NCBI GenBank assembly: GCA_945859605.1
Contig: OX243816.1
Coordinates: forward strand, 24,254,199-24,318,198
DNA from: Lumbricus rubellus
Lineage: Eukaryota; Annelida; Clitellata; Crassiclitellata; Lumbricidae
Direction: 5' to 3'
DNA: 64,000 bases
Under the pieces are notes generated by a model. It was given only the letters and a program-made list of their open reading frames with translations, did no database searches and was not told where the DNA came from. Each line of letters starts with the position of its first letter. Position 1 is the first letter of the stretch. This document shows positions 26,601-41,600 of the stretch, one piece after another. A program made the position numbers and the translations under genes.

Positions 26601-29600
26601 TACATTTGCAAATAATGCATCATTAGTTTTAATAATGAGCTTTCCGTTTCAAACGATTTTTTCTGCCTTTGATTTCATTTTAATCAGATCTAATTAACGC
26701 GTACGGTTAATGTGTTAAAATTTGTAATCACAAATTTTTTAACGCGTTGAACGCACATGTTAAGTGCGATTAATCAACAGCCCTAGTGTTTTTATCTTTC
26801 GTTTTAACAATTGTGAGTAAAGCGTTGTTAGTCAAATTTATTTTACAACAAATGCTTGCAGAATGAATGAGATTGGACCTCGAATTACAATGATGCTTCA
26901 TAAAATTGAGGAAGGCATCTGTGAAGGGGAAGTCCTGTATCATGACTTGTTTCATAAAACAGAAGATGAGATTAAGAAACTAAAAGAGGACAAAGAAATT
27001 AAAAGGTTTGTTTTCATATTGTCAATTTCAGTGTTTCTTCTGTTGAATTTCAGTTTATTTAACGCTAGCACTTCCTTGCAATTTGCTTCTAGTGGTGGCT
27101 GCGAGTTGAATGAAATTATTTGCATGTGACTTGATCATAGGTGAAGCTAAACTAAGTACTTTTGTAGATCTCAAACGTCATAATGCAGAAGTCATCAATC
27201 AATTTAGGTGAAAGCGAGTTGAATGAAAGATAATAGACTGTAAGGAGTTGAAGCAGTTTAGCTGATGTAGGGAAATAGTCCAGGCAATCTAGATCAAAAA
27301 CACCGTCAACCTGGGCAAAATTGGATCAGAAGCTTTTTTTAATGGTTTTCTTATCAGAATTTGTTGCTGAATAACATATCCAAAATCCAACCATGGGGTC
27401 ACCCCCCCAAAATGGGGTTCAAAATATGATGGTTTTACGTGCATTTTTGCATTGAATATCGGGCTGCTAGTTTAATTTATATCAGCTTCCAGTACACTTA
27501 GAATTGTCATCTTGGTGTCTAAGCAAACATAGTTAGTGGCGAGGATTCCAACAGAGCCATTGCAAATATTCCCAACGGCTTCAATGGCGGCCATTTTCCA
27601 AAATGGCCTACCAAATTACGGAATTTTCAATATCTCAGCTTCCAGTACACCTAGAAACGTCATCTTGGTGTCTAACAGTCTAAACATACATAGTTAGGGG
27701 CGAAGATTCCAACAGAGCCATTGAAAATGTTCCCCGCTGCTTCAATGATAGCCATTTTCCAAAATGGCCAACCAAAATGTGAATTTTTCATTATCTCTTC
27801 CATCGAAAGCAATGACCTACATTGTCCTGGATACCAGAGATCTGGCAGACCGAGCTGTCATGAACACCATGTGCAACTTCGAGAAAACTGGACAAGAACA
27901 GTACGAACCATTTGTCAAGGAACGTCTCATTAATCAAACATGACCTGTCAATGATCCAATAAAAAGAAATGATAATTTCTCTCTCTTCTGTCGTCCGCCT
28001 GTATGACATGAACTGTGGGTTGGCTTTGCCTCAGACAAAAGCTTCAGATACCTACATGTACCAACCCATGAGATAAAAGTGATATAACTCTTGTTCTGTT
28101 TGAAATATTTTGATGAAATCTGGCCAACATGTGTAAATATGAATTGTCTTTAAGCCTGTAAAATTTCATTTCGAAATTCTTATTTCTGGCGAAGATATTG
28201 GCAAAAACATTAGTTTTTTTGCCCACCCTGTATACCCACAGGTCTTTAATTCAAAACCGAAAACATTGCTTTTTCACAGATCATATCCTGATTCTTCTTT
28301 TCCCCTCAACTTTGCATGCTGTTTCAACTCTAAACATCATCTACCCTAGCTGTTTGTCCAACTCCTTGCCTGACTCTCCAGATCTTGACCACTGCCTATG
28401 GACTTTTTTGACTGAGCGCCTGTGAATAGGCTGATTCCCGTGACTTAGCTTTTGTGATAGAAGTTTCAAGTTGGTGATTACGATGGAGATGAAATTTTAT
28501 TCATAAGATTTTGGCAGAAGTTTGCTTAAGATTGAAAATGAGCTTTTTGCAGGTTGTGAAATGTCCTTATTTGCTAGTTCTCATGTGTTAGAATAGATGA
28601 AGATTTTTGTGCCACATGTGATCCATAGGCTAAATTACCCGGTATTGAGTTTTAGTTTACTCGTGAGATGAGTTTGCTACTTTTCTCTGGATTTTTAGGA
28701 AACTCAAAGAGCAAAGGAAGAAACAACAAGATGATAACATAAAATACAAGTCAGCCGCGAAAGAAAAATTGAGAAAGGAAGATTCTGGTAATTTATCACT
28801 TAAATCAAGAACTTAACTCCAGCACCTTGCTTAACAAGTACCCTTTATTATTATTAGTATTAGTATTATTATTATTATTATTATGATATAACCCATAATT
28901 TATTTCCGTTTTAAAATGTGCAAACAAATGTGCAAACGCCTGACAGACACAGGCACAATGTGCTAATTGTTTTCCACAACTAATACTAAGTTAAATGCAT
29001 ATTAGTCAAATCAGTCGCCCTCTACCCTGGTGTGTAGTGCAAATGTGCCCCTGAAGGCTATGGCATTAAATCTCTGGGTGCAGATAGACAAACGTTGAAA
29101 TAAGTGCAAAGTCTCTCGAGGGTCCCCAGAGACGGCGGTCATGCGACGCCTCAACTCCATTAAGAATTCACGTCCTGTCCGATTGACAAAGCCCAGCGAT
29201 TCGATGGTGACGGGGACGAAATCGTGGGTGGTCGGAAGGGTTGAGTATTTGGTACACTTGGCGTGTTCAGCTGCCCCTCCAGGCATTGATGACGTAATGT
29301 TGAGGTAGGAGGTAGCACAGGTGTGGATGGATGTTGCATCCCATGCAACATACCTGCCCCTCGCCCAGGGGACTAATGTTGCTCCATCCGGTCTCTTGCC
29401 GTCTGTCCGGATCAGGCCTGGTAGTTCCTTCGAGCTTGGAATATCAGCTTTTACAAGGGCTCTCCAGATTATATCATTCACGGCGAAGTGGCGAGCAGCT
29501 CTCCCCGTAGATCTCCTGCATACGAGCCCTTGGTGGTCCCAGGAGCGGTGGTCTCACCGCACTGGCATTGTTGCGGTGCACAGAGGTCGAGTCCCAGTCG

Positions 29601-32600
29601 TAGGCCAACTGCTACTCACACGGCCTCGTTGCTGAGACCCAGCCCGCAAGCAACCACAGGAACAGTTGAGAGCCAGTCTCCAGCGTGGGGCGATGTCACT
29701 GCGCCCAGCCTCACTAATGAGGTGCACAGAAATCTAGTTGCTGGGCTGAGGTCAATCGTGAGGTCATGATTCAAATGGTAATATAGTGTCTCTAAATGGT
29801 TCTTTTATGGTTCAGTATAGTTGAATAATGCAATGTAATGTAAGACAGAAATTTTTTGAAATTCTGTTCCACTTGTGCCTTTGGTCAGCTATATTGAGTA
29901 TGCTGGGAACGTGCTTTTGATGGGCAGATCAGACGGGGTGTGGTGTAATAACCAAATGCAGACGAAGATGCAGATCTTCGTCTGCATTTTGGTCATATCT
30001 TACTATTCTTTATTACCCTTGTTACCTTTCAGGGTTGGCTTAGGGATTGCTTTCTTCTTATCAACTTTAACAGAGCTCAGCTCGTAATTATGTGAAAAAT
30101 ACGTTTTTTCTGACACGATACTTACTAGGATAACACATTTGTTTACTCCCTTTTTCCATTGTTCTCCTTGAACAACATTATAGTTAGTATTTTTTATTTC
30201 AGATGTTGAATCAAACAACAAAAGCCAATCAGAATCTGACGATGACGAGAAATATTTCAAAGAAGAAGTTGGGACAGCTCCTGATACTGGTCAGTTACTG
30301 AAATTTACCTAGCTTTGTTATTAGAAAGACCTATAAATTAAAAATTTATTGATTGAAAACTTTCTTCAGCAAAACTTTGGCACATTGTGGAGCACGGGGG
30401 ACGTGTGGTGTTGGTACCCGTATCTGTTCGGTATTATGGAGCCGGAAGGTTGCGGGTTTGAATCCACCTCAAGCCGTCATGTAGGGACCTTGAGCAAGTC
30501 CTTCACTTGCAATTGTAACGTGCTTTGACGTGAAATGAGATGCCAAGACACACAACGCAAAAAGGGACTGCTTTACTCCACAAAATATATATTAATGTGC
30601 AAAGAGAACCCGATTCTTTCAGACAGTGTAACATCAGGGATCTTAAGATAGGAGACCCGTTAAATGCCAGCAATTTCGGGGATTGTGACATTAATTTGGA
30701 AGTGGGGGATGTGTTGTGATAATTTCACAAGACTTACTAGTATTTAAACGTAGTGTACAGCTTATGGACCATTGAGCATTCAACATGAGCAAATTCAGAT
30801 TCAGTAGTTGAAATGCCTGAAGCAGACAGGGACCACCAAATAACAGTCATCATCATACTTAAATAGTCGGTTGACAACATGGAGAGCTTTAAGACCAGCA
30901 ATTATAATAAGAAAGTTAGTGGGGCTATGTCCAGACCCCTGTACAAAACTGGCAATGATAATTTTGTAAGAAGAGATAATTCCACAGAACTCGGTACAAT
31001 ACACTCAACGATATAGTAATGCAATTAGCCAATTATAAGCAAAATCTGGAATTGGAAGTGACGCAGGCTTCATAGCAAGGCTATAGTGCCTAGCCAGGTT
31101 GAAAACTTTGAAAAATCGAGAGAAATTAAATGATCATAAGGCTCATGCTCAGCAGTTTTGAATAAATGACGAGTCAAAGCTATGAGCGCTGCAGAAGTTG
31201 AACTTGTAGGCCCTAATATAGCTCTCTACTCTCGAATCTCGGATTTATTGAACTGTTGATGGTCCCTTGAAGTTCAATATAGGTTTGCTTTATTGCTTTA
31301 GCTGCTTAGCACATAAAAGATTTAAATTAAGTTGAAAAACTAACAAATACAATTTCTTTCAATTTTTTTTTATTAACACGTTGACTGCTTATTTGCTGTG
31401 TTAAATGACTCAATGGGGGACGTGTTAAGCATGAAATTAAATGGTTGATATTTTATGAAAGAGTTAAACTGATTAGTTGCAATCACTGGATTGAAACTTT
31501 ATTGAATAAAATATTAAAATGCTGTGAATTTTAACCCCTTTAATGTGGATGCCATGTATTCTTGAAATAATACCGACGTTATTATATGGTTGTGAGACGT
31601 GGACAATGACCAAGAAAATGGAAAAAAAGAGATGTGGATTTGGAGGAAGATGCAGAGAATAATATCTTGGACGGAAAAAAGGACAAATAAGTATAGATGA
31701 GTCGTTACAACAAACAGTGCTAAGAAGAGAGTTGGGTTTCTTTGGTCATGTTATGCGTTCAAATGGACTGGAAAAAGATATGATGCTGGCATGCGGTGAG
31801 GGAAGGAGAAAACAAGGGCGGCCGAGGAAAAGGTGGTTGGATGAGGTTCAAGAAACAACAGGAATGAACTTGGAAGAACTAAGGGAAGCGACATCAGAAA
31901 GAAAGCAATGGAGAAGACTGGTCATGGCGGTCACTACAGTTCAAGGAACTGAAAGCACAAGGTGACAAGGTGATGTATTCTTGGGAATCCATTCACATAA
32001 TGTAGATTATTATTAATTGTTAACCCCTATACCATGATCCCCGAGTTAATTTGTCCAGCGTTAACTATTGTACAGCGTGATCCCTGAGTTAACTCGTCCA
32101 TGCGATGTGCGTCTATTTGCTGGCCATGTACTAATGGCATAAGTGAATATAAAATTATGTTTCACAATTGCACTGACGGCTTTCCAAATTATAAATTACG
32201 TCATTTGCTGGGCGGAAAATAAGAAATATGAACATGGGTCGCTAGAAAATGGATGGTCGTACGCGTTTTGGTTGCTAGCGTGGTTTGTATAGTGAAGAAC
32301 TACAGTGTCTTTTGCTTGAAAGTAATCATATTTTGTCCGATTTAGACATTGATGATGATAGTAAACTTAGTTACAAGTAGTTCCAGTAACGTTCTTGAAA
32401 GTAATGATATACAGGAATCCGTCCCTGTGCGACCATAATTCGCCGTATACGTGGGTCAAAAGATGAAAATCGGACAGGTCAACACTTAGGCCTATCATTT
32501 ATAAAATCATTTTCCGACATGATGGATCCAGTGGAATACTGAATATGCATAGCTACAGTTATATAAAAATACACAAATACAAAAATAGACAAATGCATAA

Positions 32601-35600
32601 AATACAGAAATAAATTCATATGAATACAGAAATACATTTACACATAAATGCAGAAATTCCACTGCCACCAACTGGAAGACATTTTCCAGAGTTCAGGAGG
32701 GCAAGCATAGGCGGAGACCTGGTCCGAACTTTGGGGGGACGGACGAGCGGCCGAAGGACGATCGCTTAATTAAGCGCGAAGCCTAAAAAAGGTGTTTTTG
32801 ACGACTAAAAAAGGTGTCCAGACATTTTGACGACTAATTAGAGGCGCTTTATAACTGTTTTTACACAATGCAATTTCTACAATACAATAATAAAAGAGTT
32901 CAGAAATTTTGAAATATAAAAAAAGATGTCTTTAGAATTTGTTACGACTAAAAAAGGTGTCCAGAGATTTTGATGACTAATAAAAAGTCTTCAGAAATTT
33001 TGACATCTAAAAAAGATGTCTTTAGAATTTTTTCGGACTAAAAAAGGTGTTCAGAAATCTTGACGACTAGTAAACAGTCTTCGTCGCAACCGACCGTGCA
33101 GAGTGGAGAAGTCCTGTCGCACGATGTTCCGAAAGGAATGAAAGGAGCTGAGAGAGAGCGAAAAAGTCTTCATAAACTTTGACGACTAAAAAGAGTGTCT
33201 TCAGAAATTTTGACGACTTAAAAAAGGTGTGTGCAGATATGTTGACAGCTTTAAAAGTGAGTTCAAAAATTTTTACAACTAAAAAAGGTGTCTTTAGAAA
33301 TTTTGACACTAAAAAAGTGTCTTCAGAAATTTAGACGACTATGTCTTTTGAAATGTTGACAGCTAATAAAAGGAGTTCTCAGAACTTTTGCGACTAGAGA
33401 AAGGTTTCTGGAAATTTTGACGACTAAAAAAGGTGTCTTTGGAAATTTTGACCACTAAAAAAAGAGTGTCTTCAGAAATTTTGCCAACTAAAAAAGTCGT
33501 ATTCTTATATGTTGACAGCTAAAAAAGGTGTCTTATGAAATTTGGACAACAAAAAGGTTTCTTCAGAAATTTTGAAGACGAAAAAGAGTGTCTTCAATAT
33601 TTTTGACGACTATAAAATTGTGTCTTCAGAAATTTTACGATTAAAAAAAGTGTCTAGAAATTATGACGACTAAAAAAGGTCTCTTAAAAAATTTTGACAA
33701 CTAAAAAAGGTGAAAAGGTGTCTCCAGTAATTGAGACAATTAAAAAAGGTGTTTTCAGAAATTTGGACGACTACAAAATGGTCGTCAGAAATTCTACACC
33801 AAAGGAATCCCCTCCACCCAACTCAAATCCAGGCTACGGCCTTGTGGAGGAAGATGGGAAGGATTTGATGGAAGTGGGTGAGCGAATCGAAAATTAGATG
33901 GTTTCAATGATTATAATATTAATTGGTTGTAATTGACTTATAGATCTGAATTAAACCGATCTTATCTTGTAGAATCCACACTGGCTAAGTTGAAATTAAA
34001 CTCAATTCATGATTAGATCGAGAGGTTTTTTCAAAGATTCGTTCGATGTTTTATAATAAGTTGATGGGTAAAATCAAAATATTTGAATTCTGTAGGCCTA
34101 TATTTACTATAATTATAAAGCTTTTATGAAGAAAGAATTTAAGGGTGTCCAAGTAAGTTGTTTTCAAAAAGGGACCATGAATCCCGGTTCTGTTATGGCA
34201 TCGCTCTTATGCGTTGAACAGATTTTTTAGTAATTTGTTCGAAAATCTCCTTCTAACATTGTAACGTCGTCAGTCGCCTGCAGTGTGTTCATCAAGTGTC
34301 CATGTTCTGACACTTAACGATTGGGGGGGACAAATGCATGGACCGTCCCCCCCACCACATTCTTTGGGGGGGACCGTCCCCCCCTGTCCCCCCTAGGTCT
34401 CCGCCAGTGAGGGCAAGGTTGCACCTAGGCTTACTGTAGACGTTGCAAAGTCTGTTGTTCACACCGTGTGGAAGAGGTAAAGAAAGTCGGAAAACAAAGA
34501 AGATCCTGCTGTAGAGATTGTGATGTTTCTTTCAACCCAATACCACCTTTGGAATATAGGCCTACCATACAAAGTGAATATATGCCTACTAAACTGGTGC
34601 TACATAAATTCATCTGAGCCTATTTCTTATAGGCCTACTAAATATTAAAGGCTGACATTTGTTTCTTAGAGCAAACAAAGACTTCTGGATTATTAACTTA
34701 CAAATATACCCCTGCATGGCTGTCCATTTATCACATCCATTATTTTGAAGAATAGAGCCTACCAAAAAATAATTACACGGGTGTGTAAAAAAATGTAAAA
34801 ATTTTATTTCACAGTAAAGGGGTTAATTCAATCAACACTCAGAATATTCTAACACTCTTAACCATTTCAATTATCCATCAGGTGTGTTGATAATCGCAGA
34901 TCTTCCAGAGACGGGTAGCAAAAATGACCTATCTTCTTTTAAAGCTGCATATTTTACATCTGACCAATCAGCGGGGTGCGGTGGTATAGTGGTGGTGTTC
35001 GGTGGCTTGGAGCTGGAAGGTTCGAATCCACCCTCATGCCGCTGCGTTGATACCTTGAGCAAGTCCTTCACTTGCAATTGCTCATGTGCTTCGGCATGAA
35101 ACTCCAATGCAGTGTCCGTGCTGTAGTCTGGAATGCCTCTGAGTAGAGAGCTTGAAGAGTGCTATAGCAATGGAGAATGAAAAATAAATTAAAGTCAAAC
35201 TTTGTTTCATAAATCTCTTAAGACTTTTCTTTTGCCGTTGGTGGGCTGGGAGCGCTCTTGAAGAGGAGAGCTATATAAGAGCATAGCATGAATGAATAAA
35301 TGAAAGAAAAATTAACAGTAACAGGCCATATCAATAAGATCTTCTGCTCTGCTGCTGCCTCACTGCATGCCATCAGAACCCTCAAGGCACAAGAAGTTAT
35401 CGGCGATCTGGTGATCCACTGTCTACCATCTGACCAATTCTATTGATTGTCTAATTTTCGATCTACGCTATTGAATGTCAACTAACCGACTCTGTTTAAA
35501 CACTACAAAGACTCGACTGATCTGGCTTGGTACTAGGCAACAGCTAGCTAAACTCGACTTTCAATTACTGAATGACAAATTCTTGCCTATACAGGGTGCG

Positions 35601-38600
35601 CCAAAAAAGAGTAAGAGTACTACGGTTTTTAACCCATATCTTGGCCAAGGTGACCCGTCATAATAGCCCCGTCAAAACCGCCCCGTCATAATCGCCCAGC
35701 GACAAAATAGCCCCGTCATAATCGCCCAAGGACAAAACAGCCCAGAAAAATTCAGTTCCCGACAAAATAGCCCCGTCAAAATAGCCCGTGTAAACAGTTC
35801 CGCGAAAACAGTCCAGTCATAGACGACGCGGACAACTATTTCAGATAGGCCTATATAAAAACATTCATCCAGCTTCGATTTCTTAAGCGTTTTATCATTC
35901 ATCAACCTTCTATTTAAGATCTATAAAACCTTCATCCACCTACCATTTCTGAAGCGTTTTATCTGAATCAAGTTTTAAAAAAGGATCTAATAATTAATCG
36001 GAGCTGGATGAAGGTTTTATATATCTTAAATAGAAGCTGGATGAATGATAAAACGCTTTAAAAATGGATGCGGGATGAAAGTATTTATATTCTAAATAGA
36101 AGCTGGATGATCAAACGCTTGAGAAATCGAAGCTGGATGAAGGTCTTATAGATCTAAAACAGAAGCTGGATGAAATGAAAGCGGGATGAAAATATTTATA
36201 TTTTAAATAGAAGCTGAATGGATGATCAAACGCTTGAGAAATCGAAGCTGGATGAAGGTTTTATAGATTTTAAATAGAAGCTGGATGTATGATAAACGCG
36301 AAGTTCGTTTGCCAACGTGATCATTTCCGGAAATCATCTTAAACTTTACAAGCATTATTTTCACCAATCCGGCTTCCTTAAAAAGACGTTAATTTCGTCG
36401 GTCTATTTTTTATACAAAAATCGTGTTATTCCGCGACTTTGTCGGTCCCCGACAAAATAGCCCCGGGCTGTTCTGACGGGGCTATTTTGACAGGGCTGTT
36501 TTGTCGTTGGGCGATTATGACGGGGCTGTTTTGTCGTTGGGCGATTATGACGGGGCTGTTTTGACGGGACTATTTTGACCGGGCTATTATGACGGGGTGC
36601 CCTTGGCCAAACATACAAATTTTTAATGAAACTTTACACTCTTAAAGACAATTCATATTTACGTACAATGGTCAAATTTCAGCAAAATATTTCAAATAGA
36701 ACAAAAGTTATATCACTTTTAATGAGACCACCCACCGTGTTTTGACGATTCAAAAACGAAACGCAAACAAATTAGGTTTTTTGTTAATATCATGGCCAGA
36801 AGTAAGAATTTTAAAATGAATATTTACAGGTTTAAAGACAATTCATATTTACACATGATGGCCAGCTTTCATCAAAACATTTCAAACACAACAAAAGTTA
36901 TGCCACTTTTAGTGAGACCACCCAACGTTTTTGACGATTGAAAAACGAAACGCAACAAAAAGTAACAAAACCATGATTTTATTAAGTCTAATCTCAAATA
37001 ACTGTTGTCAAATGGACTTGCTAGTGCTTCACAAATTGTGTTCAATGTGCCCACCACCAGGGTGTCCGGACAATTCGGGCCCGGACGATTCGGAGTGCAT
37101 GTAAAAATATTGCTCTTATGGCTATGAAACTTTTGTTTATCAATATAATTATATGGCACCAAGAAAATATTGTCTAATCTTCTAAAATTGATCCACTAAC
37201 AGAAATAAGAAACTGAAATTAGTAGTTAAATGCAGTAAATTATCAACTTATAGGCATATCATTTTAGATCAATGTAAGTTTCATACCTATATGTGACGGT
37301 GGGGATGATTTTCCGTCACATGACGGTATTTGACCTTTTTATTTATTCATATTCTACAGATATTTTTCTTCAAAATACTTTTTACAGAATGAAAATATCT
37401 TATTTCTAACTGAAGTTATACTCATTTGAATCTGCAGTTTGCTAAATCATTACAATTGAGAAAATCGAGCTTAAAGTTTGGGAACATTTGTGTCGGGTAA
37501 GTCCTTAAGTCCTTAAGTCATTAATTCATTCTTCTGCAAATTTGCTGGTCAATTCATGGCTATATCCTGTATCGAATACATCAAACGGCATGAAAATCGA
37601 ACTACTACTTTCAAAACTGTGATAGAAATACAATCTACTGCTGAATTGAGTTAATGAAACTAATGCAAACAACGCATCTAACGCGCAGGCGGACAGATCG
37701 ACGTTTCATTTTGACCGACCGACGATGTACGAGTCTTAAATAGCCTAACACAAACAAATAATTAACAAGGTCCTTCAAGGTAAGCTCGAATATGGTAGCC
37801 TACTATACCCCATTCTTGATTTGATTAAATCTATGCAAACATTGTGACTGATGATACAATTGTTCGCGATTTGTTGACTCGGCAAGGAGGCTTATTAGGC
37901 TATTGAGCCGCTAGTCAAAGAAATAAGGCTTTGAAATCGAAGCGTGATGGGACCTACGATATAATTGTTCGTGATTTATTGACTCGACTAGCAGGCATGA
38001 ATGGAATACGTTGGGTCCGATAAACAGAACTGACTTAAATACGAGACTCTTTCAAATCTTATAAAGAATTTTAATTATGTACCCACTTAGACAATAGACC
38101 ACATGTTTCCTTTCGTCGGCGGAATCTTTATCGCTTCGCTGAATATGACCCGTGTTCATCGGACAGTCTTATCAATTAATTTTCTATGGTAACTCGACCC
38201 GGACCACCTTTGGACTACTCTTACGGACAACCCTTTTGACTTGACGCAGCGCTCGTGAATAGGCTGGTGCTCCACACTTGGCTTTTGAATAGCACTTTAG
38301 AAGCTTGGAGATAAGGCTACGATTACGATTAGGGCCTGCCTAGGCTATCACTATTTGAACAGTTTAACAGCTTCAAAATTTCACTTTCCATTAGGCTAAT
38401 GTAAATTAAGCTTAGTGTGAATAATTTTCATATGAATTCTTTCCGAAACAAACGCAAACAGTTTTTGTCCGAAAGTAACTAAAGAAAATGAGCAACATGA
38501 GAGACCAAGAATTGGCTAATCTTGCTAGATCGCATGCGCACGATTGAAGGTCAGTGTCGCGATATGTCTCGTAAGCCAATTAGACTCTAAGAAAACTGGG

Positions 38601-41600
38601 TCGGAGGCGTGGCTTGAATAATAATCATCGTTGTCAAGCAAGCAATAATGAATGCTTAAAACTTTGATCAAAACCTGCTTATTTAAACGGGTGAAACAGA
38701 TTTTATGGACCATTCAGTACCACATTGGAGGTAAAATTTATTATGTGGTAGACACGACTACAAGAAATAGTCCATATGGCGTATAATAGCTCTGTCGTTC
38801 GTAGCGAATTTTAACTTTGAAAATAGCTCTTTGAGCGATTGATTCAAAGCAAATTTTGACACCACATGCGGTAAAAGTCATTTTTTCAACACTAAGCATT
38901 TGAATTCAAAATTTTTAATTGCAGATATTGAAAGTAGACATATTTTTAAATAATTATACACCATAAAACCATTTTTCGTATTTTTGACCCTTATCGCCTT
39001 TACTCGCCTATATCTCTGTATCTGTGTAGCGTCATGCGACGGGTTTCGAGGCCGGTTGACACATATAGTAAGGTGTCAGATTAATATTAGTTTGGACAGT
39101 ATACATTTTGGTGATGGAAATGGGTAGGTAGGCTAGAAAATCTGACCTAAAGTGGAAGTCCCATCACGAATTTGGGTGCTAAGAATTGTTCGGTCCGAAT
39201 TGTCCGGCTCCGAATTGTCCGGGAACCTACCACCAGTGCCAAAACTTCTTTTGAGTCTCTTTCAAAGTTCTTGATGGGCCTGTTGATTAATCTGACAGAT
39301 TCCTTATTTACCAATTTGATTGCCATCTTGCTAAGTGACTTCTCAGTGACGTGCAGCTACGCTGGTACCCTGTTTCTTTTTTAAATGGTAATAATAATAA
39401 TGATCATCTGGCAATATCTGATAACAATTATTTGAGATGAGACTTAATAAAATCGTGTTTTTGCTACTTTTGGCTGCGTTACGTCTTTGAATCGTCAAAA
39501 AATGGTGGGTGGCCTCCTTAAAAGTGCCATAACTTTTATTATGTTTGAAATATTTTGCTGAAATCTGGCCATTGTGTGTAGATATGAATTGTCTTTAAGT
39601 CTGTAAAATTTCATTTCGAAATTCTTACTTCCGGCCAAGATATTGGCCAGAATAATTAAATTGTTTTTTTTGTTACTTTTTGCTGCGTCGCGTCTTTGAA
39701 TTGTAAAAAATGGTGGGTAGCCTCTCTAAAAGTGATCTAACTTTTGTTCTGTTTGAATGTTTTTGTAATTTGACCATTGTACGTAAATATGAATTGCCTT
39801 TAAGACTGTAAAGTTTCATTAAAAATTTGTATGTTTGGCCAAGCAAGATATGGGCTAAAAACCGTAGGGGATTACTTTTTTTGGCGCGCCCTGTACATAT
39901 TCTTCAAGTGCTCGTAACCTGGGAGACTGGGAGTAACACTTAACTCCTTTAAATTTAAGGATCACCTGAACGGCTCTTGCAATTTTCAACTGAGGCGGCT
40001 CAGAACCATCAGACATTCAGTCTCTCCTTCTGTCTTTACTAAGGTCCAAAAAAAATTTGTGTTTCTGGTAACAGAGCTAAAAAAATTGGGTAAGTAGGTC
40101 GAAAAATGTTTTTATTCTGGTAAAATATTTTTATTCAGTGACTATCCGAAAAAGTATACCCGCTGTCCTTTTTTGCACAAAGGTACATGCTGCAACAAAG
40201 TACCTGTTTTAAGCAAGTATAAACTGCCTATTTCCTGACTGTCTGCACCTAATAACAATGACGATTTCTATGGCGCCGTAACACAGCCAGGGCGCCTAAA
40301 ACTGCTCCAGAAAACAATCCTATTAATTTTATTTTGTTGGCATCTTTTCTGGTAAGATCAAGTAGGAAGGTAAGGGTAAGATGAGTGCGAACAGAACATC
40401 ACCACTAGGGGTCGTTCCAGACTGGCTGAGCCAGTGACTAGTTACACCTAAAGGTTGCTAGATTTATTTTCACAGGTCACCGTTAGAGGTGGCTCAAGTG
40501 AGAATGATAAGGCTAGAGGTTTCTCAAGACTAGCAGCAGGAAGTAGTTAGGCAGGCATGCGACTCCGATGCAGTGTCCGCGCTGTAGTCGGGAGCGCTTC
40601 TGAGTAGTTGGCTTGAAGGGGCGCTATAGAAATTGAGATCAATAGAATAAAATGAAACATTCTATTCACTTCAAAACTTCTTTTTGGCCATGCTAGAGTC
40701 GGGAGCCCCTCTGAGTAGTTTCCTTGAAGAGGTGTGCTAAATAAATACTTGAATGAATGAATGTTAAATCCTTCACCAAAGAGTGCTCGATTTAAAAGAG
40801 AACTGCTCAGTGAGGGGAAGAGAGCAGATTTAGTAGAAGAGAACACTGTGAGCACAAGAAGGCTCAGTAAACACAACAAAAGAGCAGAAAGAAGCAGAGA
40901 GCAAAGGAGGGCACAGTGATGACAAGAGAGCCTAATCAGCTTAGGAAGGCAGAGTGAGCTGTTTGTCCGTCTTAGGATGGACAAACAGCTAGTGAAACTA
41001 TAAACTTGCAGCAGGCTGTGTATGGCCATCATTTGCTACAAGCTAGATGGTCCTGTACTCAATACCTGCAACGAGCTACCCTGAGAAAGCCCTCCTTTAA
41101 GATCTATTACTCTCTCCCCCATCCACCCCACAACCGCCTGCCTTGTCAAACTGACCGTGGGAAACTATTGATTGCTCCAATTAACAGACCATTATATTAC
41201 CTTGAAAGACGGCTGCTTACAATCGTTGCCTGGCTTGGTGAATGTTATAATTATAATGTCCCAATTGTACATCACGAAAAGCAATGTAACTGTAAATTTA
41301 AAATAACAAAATTTAAATTAAAAAACAAATTCCACAAAATTTTCCGGGGTCGCGGCGATAAAAGTGAGCCAGTCGGGTTACCGGAAACACAACATTTTTT
41401 GGCCTAACATAGTTCATGCGTTTATCTGTTCCTGCCTAGACTGCTGCAAATCACTTCTTTCAAGCAGTCTTAAATGCTTCGCCTAGGCTCATGGCTCAAC
41501 TCCCTTGCTTTGCGCATATTTCTACATATATGCTTGAATTGGCTACCTATCACTTCACGCATTCACTACAAGATCCTCTGTCTAGTCTCCAAAGCACAGA

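Larger units (their letters stand above)
35592..39893. mobile_element. Mariner-type element, CAGGGTGCGCC ends, with two nested insertions
   Basis: CAGGGTGCGCCAAAAAAGAG at the left and TTTTTTTGGCGCGCCCTG at the right are flanked by TA (35590-35591, 39894-39895). Removing 35649-36602 and 37061-39228 with one TSD copy each leaves about 1.16 kb that resembles 13751-14681, including GACAATTCATATTTAC and CCACCCACCGTTTTTTG units. Confidence 0.85.

Noticed and set aside
32786..33790. CRISPR-like or protein-coding repeat
   Set aside because: Units are degenerate and adjacent with no spacers, with stops in all frames; it is a minisatellite.
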